A DNA stretch of 64,000 nt from an uncultured bacterium (lineage in GTDB: Bacteria > Cyanobacteriota > Vampirovibrionia > Gastranaerophilales > Gastranaerophilaceae), in assembly GCA_902761735.1 (NCBI GenBank), contig CACWLL010000004.1:1-64000 (forward strand), given 5' to 3'. A program made the translations under genes and the position numbers. Under the pieces are notes generated by a model. The model saw only the letters and a program-made list of their open reading frames with translations. It was not told the origin of the DNA and made no database searches. This document shows, one piece after another, positions 35,156-43,801 of the stretch. The stretch's first letter is position 1. Every line of letters starts with the position of its first letter.

Positions 35156-37972
35156 ATGTCCAATTTTATAAATAACTGTAATTTAAATTTTGGAAATAAA
35201 ATATATTCGCTGAATAAATCTCCGAATATTCAACCGTCTGCGTGCGGACAGGGAGAAAGTAACCAGAAATCAGCGGACAAACTTCCAAAAATCACTAACG
35301 ATATGGGTATTCGTGTTCCGATTTCTTATGCGAAACTTGGGGAAAAAGATTTGCCTTACGGGTTAAAAGCACATTTTTATAAGCTGTCAAACGGTCAAAA
35401 AGTTGTAGTTTTACCTAAAGAGGGGAAAACGGTATTAAGAAGTTACGTGAATACGGGTTCGTTTAATGAACCTGATAATATACGCGGAATAAGCCATTAT
35501 ATTGAGCATAACTTATTTAATGGGTCGGAAGGGCTTGAGGCAGGTGAATTTTTTAAAACGGCTGATAAAATAGGTGCAGATACCAATGCAAGTACAGGGT
35601 TGGCAGAAACAAATTACTATATTGCGTCAAATCTTTTGAATGATACAGATTTAGAAGAAGAAATGAAAATTCACGCTTCAATGCTTGAATCTCCTCGATT
35701 CGCTTTGGATATGCTTGAAAAAGAAAAAGGAATTGTAAATTCTGAAATAAATATGATAACCTCAAATCCGGAAAATATTGCTTATAATAATACAATAAAA
35801 ACTCTTTTTAATATAAAAACATCTTCAAATGATGTGATTGCAGGAACAACAAATAACATTTCAAACCTGACCAGGGATGATGTTGTAAATTATTACAGTA
35901 ATAACTATTATCCGGCAAATATTGTAACGGTGATTTCCGGTGAAGTTGAGCCTGAAGAAACAATGAAGCTGGTTTCAAAGTATTTTAATTCGACAAAACT
36001 GCCTCCTAAAAACAGACATTTTGAATCTTTGTTGCCAATAGATAAAACTAAAAGGCAGGATATAATCTCGGACAAAACTCAATCCGCATTTGTCGTTATG
36101 GGTTTTGCGGGGCCTGAAAACAAAAATTTAAAAGACAGAATATATTCTCAAGCTTTATTTAATTTGATGTTTCAATCAGGTGAAGCCGGTGAAAAATTTA
36201 GACCGTTAAATGCTATGGTCATGCCTATGGAAGAAAAAATTTTATCGACTGATGATGCGCCAAAAGCTTTAATGGTGGTTGCAAATTCCTCTGAGGAAAA
36301 TAGTGAAAAAGTTTTGAAAACCTTGTATTCCAGAATCCAAAAATATCAGGATGTCCCTGTCCCGGAAGAAGATTTAGCTACGTTAAAACGTAACATGAAA
36401 AAGAATTTTACTGATATGTTTGAATCTTCTTTCGAAGTAAATAATTTTATAGGTACTTCAATATTGGAAAATTGTGTGGATGATATTAATAATTATGAGA
36501 AGATAATTGATTCTATGTCTGCGGAAGACTTACAGAAAGCAGCAAGAAAATATTTTGATTTGAATAAGAGTGCAATTACGGTGTTACATCCTTCAACTGT
36601 CAATAACGAGCAAATTATAAATAATTATAATAGTGTCAAAGATATATCTTTTGCCGGGACATTGAAGAAAAATGCAATAAATACAGATAATATAAGGCAG
36701 TACCAATTCCCGAACAGTTATAGAGCGGCAATTTATGAAAGTAATTTTCCTAATGTGCATTCGGAACTTATGCTAAGAAGTGAAAAGCCTATTTTATCCA
36801 AAAATCCGGCTGCTTATTATGTATTAAATGAAATATTTTTAAACGGCTCAATGAATTTATCAAGAGATGAATTTGATAAACAAGCCGAAAAAGTCGGTGC
36901 TACTATTGCATTAACATCTGATGAGTATGGACTTTGCGGATTATTATATTCGGGTAAGGATGATTACGATAAAGCTCAGGCTTTATTTAAGGATGTTCTT
37001 CTGAATCCCCGTTTTACAAAAGAAACCTTTGATACTGCGGTTAGAGATGTCAAGGATATTATTATCCGCTCGGAAAAAACACCTTGGAATAAATTAATGC
37101 CCGAGCTTTATCCTCATGATTATACAAAAGAGCAAGTTTTGGAAGGCTTAAATACATTATCTTTAGATGATGTAAAAGATGTGTATGCAAGATTAATGCA
37201 AAATTCACATGGGGTGGTTTCTGTTGCAGCACCAATAAAAGACAATGAGGGATTGAAAAATTCTATTTTTAATTCGATAGTTTCATTGCCAAACGTTCAA
37301 CCATACAAAAATGTTCTGAGAGAAGATTTTAAACCGGTAGAAAAATCCAAGGTTTTAACGGATGTAGATAATAAAAATCAAGCAAGAATAGTTATGTCAT
37401 ACAAATTCAGAGCAACCGGTAATATAAAAGATAAGGCTGCTTTGGAATTAATGAACCATATCTTGGGTGGAGGTCCTTCTTCAAGATTGTTTGATGATTT
37501 AAGAGAAAAACAAAAACTGGCATATTCGGTTCGCTCAAGGGTAAACAGAGAAAATACTACCGGTGTAATGAGTCTTATTATTGGTACTACAACCGATAAT
37601 AAGGAAACCGGTGAAAAAAGTTATGACAACATACAAAAATCCATTGATGGGTTTAAGGCAAATATAAATAAAATAACAACAGAAAAAGTAAGTGAGGAAG
37701 AGCTTGCAAAGGCAAAACTAGCAATGAAAAATCAAATACTTTCCAATAATGAGTCAACCTTGGGTAAAACATCTTCCATTATGAAGGGCGCAAGTAATTG
37801 GTATGGAATATCATATTACAATGATTTATTGGCAATGATTGATAATATTACCGTTGATGATATATATAATACGGCAAATTATGTATTTAAAGGTAAGCCT
37901 ATCTACTCAATTGTCGCAACTCAAAGTACACTTGATAATAACAAGGATTATCTTGATAGTTTAGTAATTTAG
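35156..37972 (+). CDS. M16-family zinc peptidase without signal peptide
   Basis: 938 residues built of two M16 halves. The N-terminal half carries the inverted zinc motif HYIEH (His114, Glu117, His118) with a likely third ligand Glu197. The C-terminal half is the catalytically dead partner ('LNHILGGGPSSRLFDDLREKQKLAYSVRS'-like block, about 760-790). M16 enzymes form a clam-shell that degrades short peptides. There is no signal peptide; instead a 60-residue polar N-terminus beginning with 'NNCNLNFGNK'. GTAGGA immediately precedes the ATG. A second M16 gene with a signal peptide is at 43802. Confidence 0.92.
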   Translation: MSNFINNCNLNFGNKIYSLNKSPNIQPSACGQGESNQKSADKLPKITNDMGIRVPISYAKLGEKDLPYGLKAHFYKLSNGQKVVVLPKEGKTVLRSYVNTGSFNEPDNIRGISHYIEHNLFNGSEGLEAGEFFKTADKIGADTNASTGLAETNYYIASNLLNDTDLEEEMKIHASMLESPRFALDMLEKEKGIVNSEINMITSNPENIAYNNTIKTLFNIKTSSNDVIAGTTNNISNLTRDDVVNYYSNNYYPANIVTVISGEVEPEETMKLVSKYFNSTKLPPKNRHFESLLPIDKTKRQDIISDKTQSAFVVMGFAGPENKNLKDRIYSQALFNLMFQSGEAGEKFRPLNAMVMPMEEKILSTDDAPKALMVVANSSEENSEKVLKTLYSRIQKYQDVPVPEEDLATLKRNMKKNFTDMFESSFEVNNFIGTSILENCVDDINNYEKIIDSMSAEDLQKAARKYFDLNKSAITVLHPSTVNNEQIINNYNSVKDISFAGTLKKNAINTDNIRQYQFPNSYRAAIYESNFPNVHSELMLRSEKPILSKNPAAYYVLNEIFLNGSMNLSRDEFDKQAEKVGATIALTSDEYGLCGLLYSGKDDYDKAQALFKDVLLNPRFTKETFDTAVRDVKDIIIRSEKTPWNKLMPELYPHDYTKEQVLEGLNTLSLDDVKDVYARLMQNSHGVVSVAAPIKDNEGLKNSIFNSIVSLPNVQPYKNVLREDFKPVEKSKVLTDVDNKNQARIVMSYKFRATGNIKDKAALELMNHILGGGPSSRLFDDLREKQKLAYSVRSRVNRENTTGVMSLIIGTTTDNKETGEKSYDNIQKSIDGFKANINKITTEKVSEEELAKAKLAMKNQILSNNESTLGKTSSIMKGASNWYGISYYNDLLAMIDNITVDDIYNTANYVFKGKPIYSIVATQSTLDNNKDYLDSLVI

Positions 37973-37973
37973 C

Positions 37974-38001
37974 TTGACATTTTCGGAAAAATCGTTAAAA
38001 T
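37974..38001 (+). promoter_or_regulatory. Strong promoter of the EF-hand gene
   Basis: Perfect TTGACA, 16 bases, TAAAAT; the -35 starts one base after the stop codon of the M16 gene. Confidence 0.85.
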
Positions 38002-38034
38002 ATATATGGATTTACAATTAGAGAGGGTTATTTT

Positions 38035-38592
38035 ATGACAAGTTCAGGCGGGAATTCGCTATTGGCGGGTATATATTCAGGACTTACCAATACATATTCT
38101 TATCTTTCGGCGCAATCTCCAAACGGAGTGACTATTGATAATATAAATAAAATTCGTACGGATGCAAAGACTGCAAATCTTGTGAATCAGAGTTTTGCAT
38201 CATATCTGCAAAACAATTTTTCAAGTATTGATAAAGATAAAGATGGTATTATAAGTGAGAAAGAGATGTCCACACTTACGGACAGAATGACGAAACAAGG
38301 TTTGTCAAAAGATGAATTAACTCAGTTGTACGCATCGGGTGCAAGTGGTTTGTCTGAGAGTACAATGGAGAATATTTTGGCACATTTCGATGAGATGGAT
38401 GCTAATCACGACGGAAGAATTACAAGTGAAGAAATCGCAGGATATGACCTAACTTGTGCAAGACAGAAAAAAGAAGATGAATTTAACAACCGTAGAGCAA
38501 CAAATATGTCTGTTTTTTACGGTAACGAAGATGCTTCTACTGATTCATACAGTATATTGAGTTATAAATACAGTAACAGGACAAACAAATAG
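38035..38592 (+). CDS. EF-hand calcium-binding protein
   Basis: 185 residues. Two canonical EF-hand loops: residues 66-77 (Asp66, Asp68, Asp70, Gly71, Ile73, Ser74, Glu77) and 122-133 (Asp122, Asn124, Asp126, Gly127, Ile129, Thr130, Glu133). No signal peptide or membrane segment; the N-terminal 'SSGGNSLLAGIYSGLTNTYSYL' is Ser/Gly/Tyr-rich. A calcium sensor or buffer is likely; target unknown. AGAGAGGG lies upstream of the ATG and a consensus promoter precedes it, so expression is probably high. Confidence 0.88.
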   Translation: MTSSGGNSLLAGIYSGLTNTYSYLSAQSPNGVTIDNINKIRTDAKTANLVNQSFASYLQNNFSSIDKDKDGIISEKEMSTLTDRMTKQGLSKDELTQLYASGASGLSESTMENILAHFDEMDANHDGRITSEEIAGYDLTCARQKKEDEFNNRRATNMSVFYGNEDASTDSYSILSYKYSNRTNK

Positions 38593-38643
38593 AGTTTAAT
38601 TTTGACTTATTCTTAGTAGCATATTGCTGAAAAGGGAAAGTTT

Positions 38644-38672
38644 AACCGAACCATAAATAGGTTCGGTTTTTC
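38644..38672 (+). terminator. Terminator after the EF-hand gene
   Basis: ACCGAACC-N7-GGTTCGGT followed by five T. Confidence 0.9.
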
Positions 38673-38703
38673 ATATCTCTATACTCTGTTTGGTATAAAT
38701 TTC

Positions 38704-38732
38704 TTTACTCAATACGATATTTGTGATACAAT
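38704..38732 (+). promoter_or_regulatory. Promoter of the second clpP
   Basis: TTTACT, 17 bases, TACAAT; 25 bases before the ATG. Confidence 0.7.
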
Positions 38733-38756
38733 TAGTACAAGAAGTAGGAGAGAAAA

Positions 38757-39377
38757 ATGGATCAAGATACTTATATGAAAATTATGGGTTATGTCCCGAC
38801 AGTTATAGAAAATTCTTCAAGAGGGGAACGTTCTTTTGATATTTTTTCAAGATTATTGAGAGAAAGAATTATATTTTTAGGTACAGAAATTGATGATGAT
38901 GTTGCAAATTCTGTAGTTGCTCAATTGTTGCTTTTAGATAGTGAAAACAATGAAAAAGATATAATGTTATATATAAACAGTCCGGGTGGTGTAATTACTG
39001 CGGGTATGGCTATTTATGATACTATGAATTTGATAAAATCGGATGTTTGTACAATTTGCCTTGGTGAAGCGGCTTCAATGGGTGCGTTTTTGCTATCCGC
39101 AGGCACAAAAGGTAAAAGAATGGCTTTGCCGGGTGCAAGAATCATGATTCACCAACCTTTGGGTGGTGCAAAGGGTCAGGCAACCGATATTGAAATTGAA
39201 GCAAAAGAAATTATGCGTATGAAAGATATGCTGATATCTATAATGGCTGAAAATTCAGGACAACCTTATGATAAAGTTAAAGAAGATTGTGAAAGAGATC
39301 ACTACTTGTCCGCATATGAAGCAAAAGAATACGGGCTGATAGACAAGGTTGTTGAAAAAATTGGTGAAAATAAATAA
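38757..39377 (+). CDS. clpP: Second ClpP protease subunit
   Basis: 206 residues, about nine longer at the N-terminus than the tig-linked ClpP and otherwise highly similar, including the block '[19 protein letters not shown]'. The triad Ser107, His132 and Asp181 is intact, so this is an active-type subunit rather than ClpR. It stands alone with its own promoter and terminator, away from clpX. Multiple ClpP paralogues are usual in cyanobacteria, where subunits can form mixed rings; that is possible here but not shown. TAGGAGAG lies upstream of the ATG. Confidence 0.95.
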   Translation: MDQDTYMKIMGYVPTVIENSSRGERSFDIFSRLLRERIIFLGTEIDDDVANSVVAQLLLLDSENNEKDIMLYINSPGGVITAGMAIYDTMNLIKSDVCTICLGEAASMGAFLLSAGTKGKRMALPGARIMIHQPLGGAKGQATDIEIEAKEIMRMKDMLISIMAENSGQPYDKVKEDCERDHYLSAYEAKEYGLIDKVVEKIGENK

Positions 39378-39394
39378 GACATATAAAATAATTC

Positions 39395-39430
39395 AAGTCC
39401 ACGGATTTTAACCGTGGACTTTTATTATTA
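39395..39430. terminator. Bidirectional terminator
   Basis: AAGTCCACGG-N7-CCGTGGACTT, with T-rich sequence after; it overlaps the stop of the convergent asparaginase gene. Confidence 0.9.
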
Positions 39431-40378
39431 TAAAGCAGCAACAATTTCTCCGACGTTTTTGCCGTGTATTGTTCTTATTGTATTGTCATATTCAATGTTT
39501 GCCCAATGCATATTTTTCAAGGCTTCAAGAGTAACAACTTCTCTTGCTTTCATATTACAGTCTGATATTTTAACAACAAGGCATTCTTCAATTTCTGTAT
39601 TTACGACAATGCATAAGCCTCCGGCACCAACTTTTGCCACAAGAGCTTTGGAGTTTTGTATAATTTTGGTATCAGTCCTGTCTTCTCCCCCAATAATGTA
39701 TGGGTTATTTAAAAATGCATTTTTTATTTTTTCATATTTATTGTTGCAAAATAAATTAAGGTAACCTTTTGCCATATTTTCTAACGGCATAGCATATATC
39801 GGAACTCCGCACCCGTCAGTTGTTACAGGATATTGCTTTTTTAATTGACAAAGCTCATATATTTTATCTTTAATCATTTTTTGCAGCGGATGATTGATTT
39901 CATCGTATGTTTCAGTATCCCAATTGTTCATTTTGCATAATCCAAGCATCATAAGATGTTTGCCGGAACAATTATTATGCAGGACTGTCGAATTCTCTCC
40001 ATTAAGTAACATTTGTTTTTGTTTTGTTTTGGATAACGGTTCGTGTATACCACAACGCAGCATCTCTTGACTTATTCCGAATTTTTCAACAAGTTTGTTC
40101 GCTATATTCAAATGGCAGTCCTCTCCTGCGTGAGACGCACAACAAAGAGCAATTTCTTCTTCTGCCAAATCATATTTTTCGTCGAGCCCGCAGTCTATAA
40201 TTAGTGCGGCTTGTAAGGGTTTTGCACATGAACGTAAATAAAACGGATAATTGCCGCTTTCTCCTATTCTATCAACGATGTGTATTTTATTTGAAACTAA
40301 AATGTACCCGAAATGTTGTTCTTCTACAAGTCCGTCACGAATATATTTTACTAATGTAGCAGGGGAGTTAAATATCAT
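39428..40378 (-). CDS. Asparaginase (thermolabile/AnsA type, Asparaginase_II family)
   Basis: 316 residues. Blocks 'YLRSCAKPLQAALII', 'CCASHAGEDCHLNIA', 'HNNCSGKHLMMLGLC' and 'TTDGCGVPIYAMPLENMA' match the Rhizobium etli-type L-asparaginases, which hydrolyse Asn to Asp and ammonia and are unrelated to the E. coli enzymes. Cytoplasmic: no signal peptide. Its start overlaps the upstream gene by 11 bases, so it is the second gene of a two-gene unit. Confidence 0.88.
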   Translation of the reverse strand: MIFNSPATLVKYIRDGLVEEQHFGYILVSNKIHIVDRIGESGNYPFYLRSCAKPLQAALIIDCGLDEKYDLAEEEIALCCASHAGEDCHLNIANKLVEKFGISQEMLRCGIHEPLSKTKQKQMLLNGENSTVLHNNCSGKHLMMLGLCKMNNWDTETYDEINHPLQKMIKDKIYELCQLKKQYPVTTDGCGVPIYAMPLENMAKGYLNLFCNNKYEKIKNAFLNNPYIIGGEDRTDTKIIQNSKALVAKVGAGGLCIVVNTEIEECLVVKISDCNMKAREVVTLEALKNMHWANIEYDNTIRTIHGKNVGEIVAAL

Positions 40379-41117
40379 AAGTTTTCACCGCATTAACAAT
40401 TTTAGTCATAGTTCTTTTAAGAGCTTTGTTTTCCTCTTTCAAGTTCTGTATCTCTTCTTTATATTTATCAATATTTTTTTTATCGTCATTGTTATCAGGT
40501 AAAGTTTCTGGATTTATAACAAAACGTTTTTTAGCATCTGTTTTAAGTTTAAATATTGTTTTGATTGTTGCTTCCGTAATATAACCGAGTTTTACAAAAA
40601 GTTTGCCTAATAGAATACTTTCACCTTTTTCAATGGCTTTATGTTGTTCGGCTAATGCCATGTCCAATTGGTCTTGTTCTATTGACCCGATTTTTAGGAG
40701 ATACTCTCCTATCATTATTCTTTCTGAGATGAATTCAGCCATAGCGTGCAGTTCAATTTGTTCCGGAATTTCAATAAGTTTTTGTTCACAACAGAAAAGG
40801 TAAAGTTTTGAGATTTCTTCCATTGACATAAACATATTTAACGTAATCTCAAGAATATTATATCCGTCGTGGGAAAATTTTAAAAAATTATAAATATTAG
40901 CATCAAGACCGCCTTTTTTATCCCATAACTCCTGTTTGCCTCGGAAAGTAAGCGTCGGAATATGCATTGCAAAATTTTTATCGGGATGGTTTATGACGAA
41001 TCGGTCGCAGTTTTGCTCATTCATATTTTGCCACAATCTGTAGAATACAACTTGTTTTACCCATAAAGGGTACGCAAGAAATTTATTTAAAAACAATTTA
41101 AAAATATTTCTTTTCAT
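40368..41117 (-). CDS. DUF4388/MshEN-type regulatory protein with coiled-coil tail
   Basis: 249 residues. The first part (about 75-120) ends with a winged-helix-like 'HDGYNILEITLNMFMSMEEISKLYLFCCEQKLIEI', like DUF4388/PATAN modules. It is followed by two half-repeats 'IGEYLLKIGSIEQDQLDMALAEQ' and 'LGKLFVKLGYITEATIKTIF', the pattern of the type II secretion ATPase N-domain (MshEN), which in some proteins binds cyclic di-GMP; binding here is not shown. A charged coiled coil ends the protein. The ATG at 41117 has GAGGA 7 bases upstream. The pairing with asparaginase is unexplained. Confidence 0.7.
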   Translation of the reverse strand: MKRNIFKLFLNKFLAYPLWVKQVVFYRLWQNMNEQNCDRFVINHPDKNFAMHIPTLTFRGKQELWDKKGGLDANIYNFLKFSHDGYNILEITLNMFMSMEEISKLYLFCCEQKLIEIPEQIELHAMAEFISERIMIGEYLLKIGSIEQDQLDMALAEQHKAIEKGESILLGKLFVKLGYITEATIKTIFKLKTDAKKRFVINPETLPDNNDDKKNIDKYKEEIQNLKEENKALKRTMTKIVNAVKTYDI

Positions 41118-41147
41118 ATAACCATCCTCGAAGTCTTTCAGGTATTT

Positions 41148-41175
41148 ATTATACAATAAAATGTGTATTTTTCAA
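41148..41175 (-). promoter_or_regulatory. Promoter of the DUF4388-asparaginase unit
   Basis: Minus strand TTGAAA, 16 bases, TATAAT; about 30 bases before the ATG. Confidence 0.75.
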
Positions 41176-41202
41176 TATTGTAATAAATACTACTTTACTC
41201 TA

Positions 41203-41231
41203 TTGATTTATTCTTTCGGGGAATGTAAAAT
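41203..41231 (+). promoter_or_regulatory. Promoter of the VKOR-DsbA gene
   Basis: TTGATT, 17 bases, TAAAAT; 26 bases before the ATG, divergent from the previous promoter. Confidence 0.7.
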
Positions 41232-41257
41232 TAGGTGTAGGAATAAGGAGAAAGTTA

Positions 41258-42460
41258 ATGGAAAAGACTGCTGCATTTTATAAAAAACTTGCAATTATGT
41301 TAATTGCATTTGTGGGATTTTTGACAACAATAAAATTAGCGTTGATATATTATGATGCAAATTTTAATCCGTATGCTCTGCCGAGTTTTTGTTCCGTGAA
41401 TGAGTTTATTGACTGCGATGGAATAGCTAGAACTACGGAATCTCAATTTTTTGGTGTGCCATTGGCATATTGGGGAATGTTTTTATATTTGTTTATAATG
41501 TTTTTAATTGTTGCCGACAAATTAAAAAACTTTTTCTTATTTAAATTTTGCGAAGTGTTTAAAAACTCACTTGATTATATTGCGGTATTAGGTGTGTTTT
41601 CGTTTGCAATATCTATGTTATTATTAGTTTTGAGCCTATTTGAAATAAATAAGTTATGTGTTTTATGTGCATTTACATATGTATTGAATTTATTGATAGG
41701 ATTAATCGCAATAGATTATAAAAACGGAGGATTAGTAAAAGCGGTGAAACAAAGTATTCAGGATTTTGTCGATGCAATAAAAGTCAAAAAATATTTTATA
41801 GCATTTAGCATAGTTGTATTAATTGCGGTAGGCGGATTATCATATACCAGTGCGTCTGAAATTTTTGCTCCGCAGCTTAAACAAAAACACGAATTTGGAG
41901 AATTTATTGATGCAAAAACTAACAAATATGCGGTTAAAGGAAATGTTTTAGGTGATAAAGAACCTGCTTTTACCGTTTATATTTATACCGATTATAATTG
42001 TCCTATTTGCGGACCTTTTGATATTATGATTCATAAAGCAGTTAAAGAGTTAAAAGGCTTCAATGTTGTTCATGTTAATTTGCCGCTTGATATGGAATGT
42101 AATTCTCACTTAAGCAATCCGTTCCATGAAGGTTCTTGCAGGATGGCAAGATATTCAATGGCCGCAGAAAAACAAGGCAAATTATGGGATATGGATGCAA
42201 AACTTTTTGAAAAGCACCCTGCTTCAGATGAAGAAATTATAGCTATTGCTGAGAAATTGGGACTTGATACAGATAAATTAAAGGCTGATGCAAATAGTCC
42301 CGAAACTTTTGACGCAGTTAAAAAGAGTGTTAACGATGCATATGCTTCCGATATTAATGCGACACCAACAATGGTTATAAACGGCAAAAAATATGTCGGA
42401 ATTATGGGATATTCTCAACTCAAGAAATTGTTAGAGGAAAATGGTGCAAAATCAAGATAA
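41258..42460 (+). CDS. VKOR-DsbA fusion, periplasmic disulfide-bond catalyst
   Basis: 400 residues. The N-terminal half is a four-to-five-helix vitamin K epoxide reductase-like domain: Cys45 and Cys53 with 'ESQFFGVPLAYWGM', and the quinone-site pair Cys134-Val-Leu-Cys137. After another membrane helix (about 178-196) comes a periplasmic DsbA-like thioredoxin domain with Cys248-Pro-Ile-Cys251 and the cis-Pro loop 'NATPTMVING'. One polypeptide can thus oxidise substrates and pass electrons to quinone, replacing DsbA and DsbB. Two further Cys in 'LDMECNSHL' and 'EGSCRMARY' may form a structural disulfide. Overlaps queH by 20 bases. Confidence 0.93.
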   Translation: MEKTAAFYKKLAIMLIAFVGFLTTIKLALIYYDANFNPYALPSFCSVNEFIDCDGIARTTESQFFGVPLAYWGMFLYLFIMFLIVADKLKNFFLFKFCEVFKNSLDYIAVLGVFSFAISMLLLVLSLFEINKLCVLCAFTYVLNLLIGLIAIDYKNGGLVKAVKQSIQDFVDAIKVKKYFIAFSIVVLIAVGGLSYTSASEIFAPQLKQKHEFGEFIDAKTNKYAVKGNVLGDKEPAFTVYIYTDYNCPICGPFDIMIHKAVKELKGFNVVHVNLPLDMECNSHLSNPFHEGSCRMARYSMAAEKQGKLWDMDAKLFEKHPASDEEIIAIAEKLGLDTDKLKADANSPETFDAVKKSVNDAYASDINATPTMVINGKKYVGIMGYSQLKKLLEENGAKSR

Positions 42461-42998
42461 TAAAATTCTATTGCATGCTTGTTGTGCAATATGTTCAGGC
42501 TATCCCGTTTCTTATTTAAAAGAAGCGGGGTATTCCGTGATTGTGCATTTTTATAATCCTAATATCCATCCTGTTGAAGAATATGAAAAGCGATTGAACG
42601 CAGAGCGTAAATTGTGTTCGCATTTTGGGGTGGATTTAATTGAAGATGAGTATAATCCGGAAGATTTTTTTGAATATGTAAAAGGTTTTGAAGCGGAACC
42701 TGAAAAAGGCAGGCGCTGTGATAAATGTTTTGAATTAAGATTACGCAGAGCGGCACAAAAAGCAAAAGAGTTGGGCATAAATATTTTTACGACATCTATT
42801 GTTATAAGTCCCCACAAAAATTTTCAAAAATTAACTGAAATAGGGCAAAAAATTGCCGAGGAATACGGGATAGAATATCTTGCTCAAGATTTTAAGAAAA
42901 AAGACGGCTTCTTGAAAACAAACAGAATTTCAAAAGAGTTGGAACTATATCGTCAGAATTATTGCGGATGCGTCTTTTCTATCAGAAAAAACAGTTGA
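42441..42998 (+). CDS. queH: Epoxyqueuosine reductase QueH
   Basis: 185 residues. Reduces epoxyqueuosine to queuosine in the tRNA wobble position. The DUF208 Cys pattern is complete: 'HACCAIC' (Cys14, 15, 18), 'RRCDKCFELR' and 'YCGCVFS', fitting a [4Fe-4S] plus second metal site. AGAGGAAA directly precedes the ATG, inside the VKOR gene, so translation is probably coupled. QueH is the oxygen-independent-type alternative to QueG. Confidence 0.93.
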   Translation: MVQNQDNKILLHACCAICSGYPVSYLKEAGYSVIVHFYNPNIHPVEEYEKRLNAERKLCSHFGVDLIEDEYNPEDFFEYVKGFEAEPEKGRRCDKCFELRLRRAAQKAKELGINIFTTSIVISPHKNFQKLTEIGQKIAEEYGIEYLAQDFKKKDGFLKTNRISKELELYRQNYCGCVFSIRKNS

Positions 42999-43022
42999 GC
43001 TAATATCTTGACCGTTTGAATA

Positions 43023-43658
43023 TTATTGCCCTTTGTATTTTTTTATAGAAGCTCTTATTTCATCTCGAACTTGTTCTTGTACTTTTGTATATTCTGATTC
43101 AGGTATAAGTTTAGGGGCTTTTGTGAATGCACTTATCCCGTGATAGCAAGCCCAAACCGGATTAACTCTATCAGGATGAGCAATATCCCAATCTAAAGCT
43201 TTTTGCATTAAGCCCGCTAAATATTTTTTGTCATTAACTTTAGTTGCTACGTATTTTAATGTTTTTGGTGCAAGCATAGGATAAACTTCCAATTGGCTTT
43301 GGGAGGTTTTATCCTTGCACATCATTGTATCTTGATATGCTCTGAATTTACCAATGTAGTACCATAATGCAGCTTTATCCTTATTGGATTTGTATACGTG
43401 GTCTGCCATTATAATAAAGTATACAGGAGGAACTTTTTCTGAGTGAAATTCAACATAATTAGCGAGTTCATCTTTTTCTTTATTTGATAATTGGGCAAAC
43501 ATGCTCGCAGCTTCGGAACCTTCATTTTTTTCTGCGAAATCAACAAGATGTTGAACCTTTGGAGATAATGCAGCAGCATTTGCTTTTTCATTCGCTATAA
43601 AAGCTGTTCCGCTTAATAAACATAAAATTGCAGCTGTAATAATTAAATTTTTTTTCAT
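43023..43658 (-). CDS. Exported helical protein, unknown
   Basis: 211 residues starting at the ATG at 43658, which has GGAGG 6-7 bases upstream. A signal peptide (about 1-30, ending Ala-Asn-Ala) is clear. The mature part is helical with many Lys, resembling short TPR-like folds ('DKAALWYYIGKFRAYQDTMMC', 'AGLMQKALDWDIAHPDRVNPVWACYHG'). Two Cys could form a disulfide. No family named with confidence. Confidence 0.75.
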   Translation of the reverse strand: MKKNLIITAAILCLLSGTAFIANEKANAAALSPKVQHLVDFAEKNEGSEAASMFAQLSNKEKDELANYVEFHSEKVPPVYFIIMADHVYKSNKDKAALWYYIGKFRAYQDTMMCKDKTSQSQLEVYPMLAPKTLKYVATKVNDKKYLAGLMQKALDWDIAHPDRVNPVWACYHGISAFTKAPKLIPESEYTKVQEQVRDEIRASIKKYKGQ

Positions 43659-43801
43659 ATATACCTCCAAAAACTCATTTTAACTGATTCTATCCCGTGC
43701 GATATAAAAAGTCAAGGATATTAGGTTTACACTTAACTTGTTTACCTATTTTATTATCACAAATTTTATTGTATTATATATGTGAAGAGAAAGGGGATAT
43801 G

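Noticed and set aside
39414-39764. Plus-strand frame of 116 codons opposite the asparaginase gene
   Set aside because: It overlaps a well-supported gene over its full length and shows no family features.
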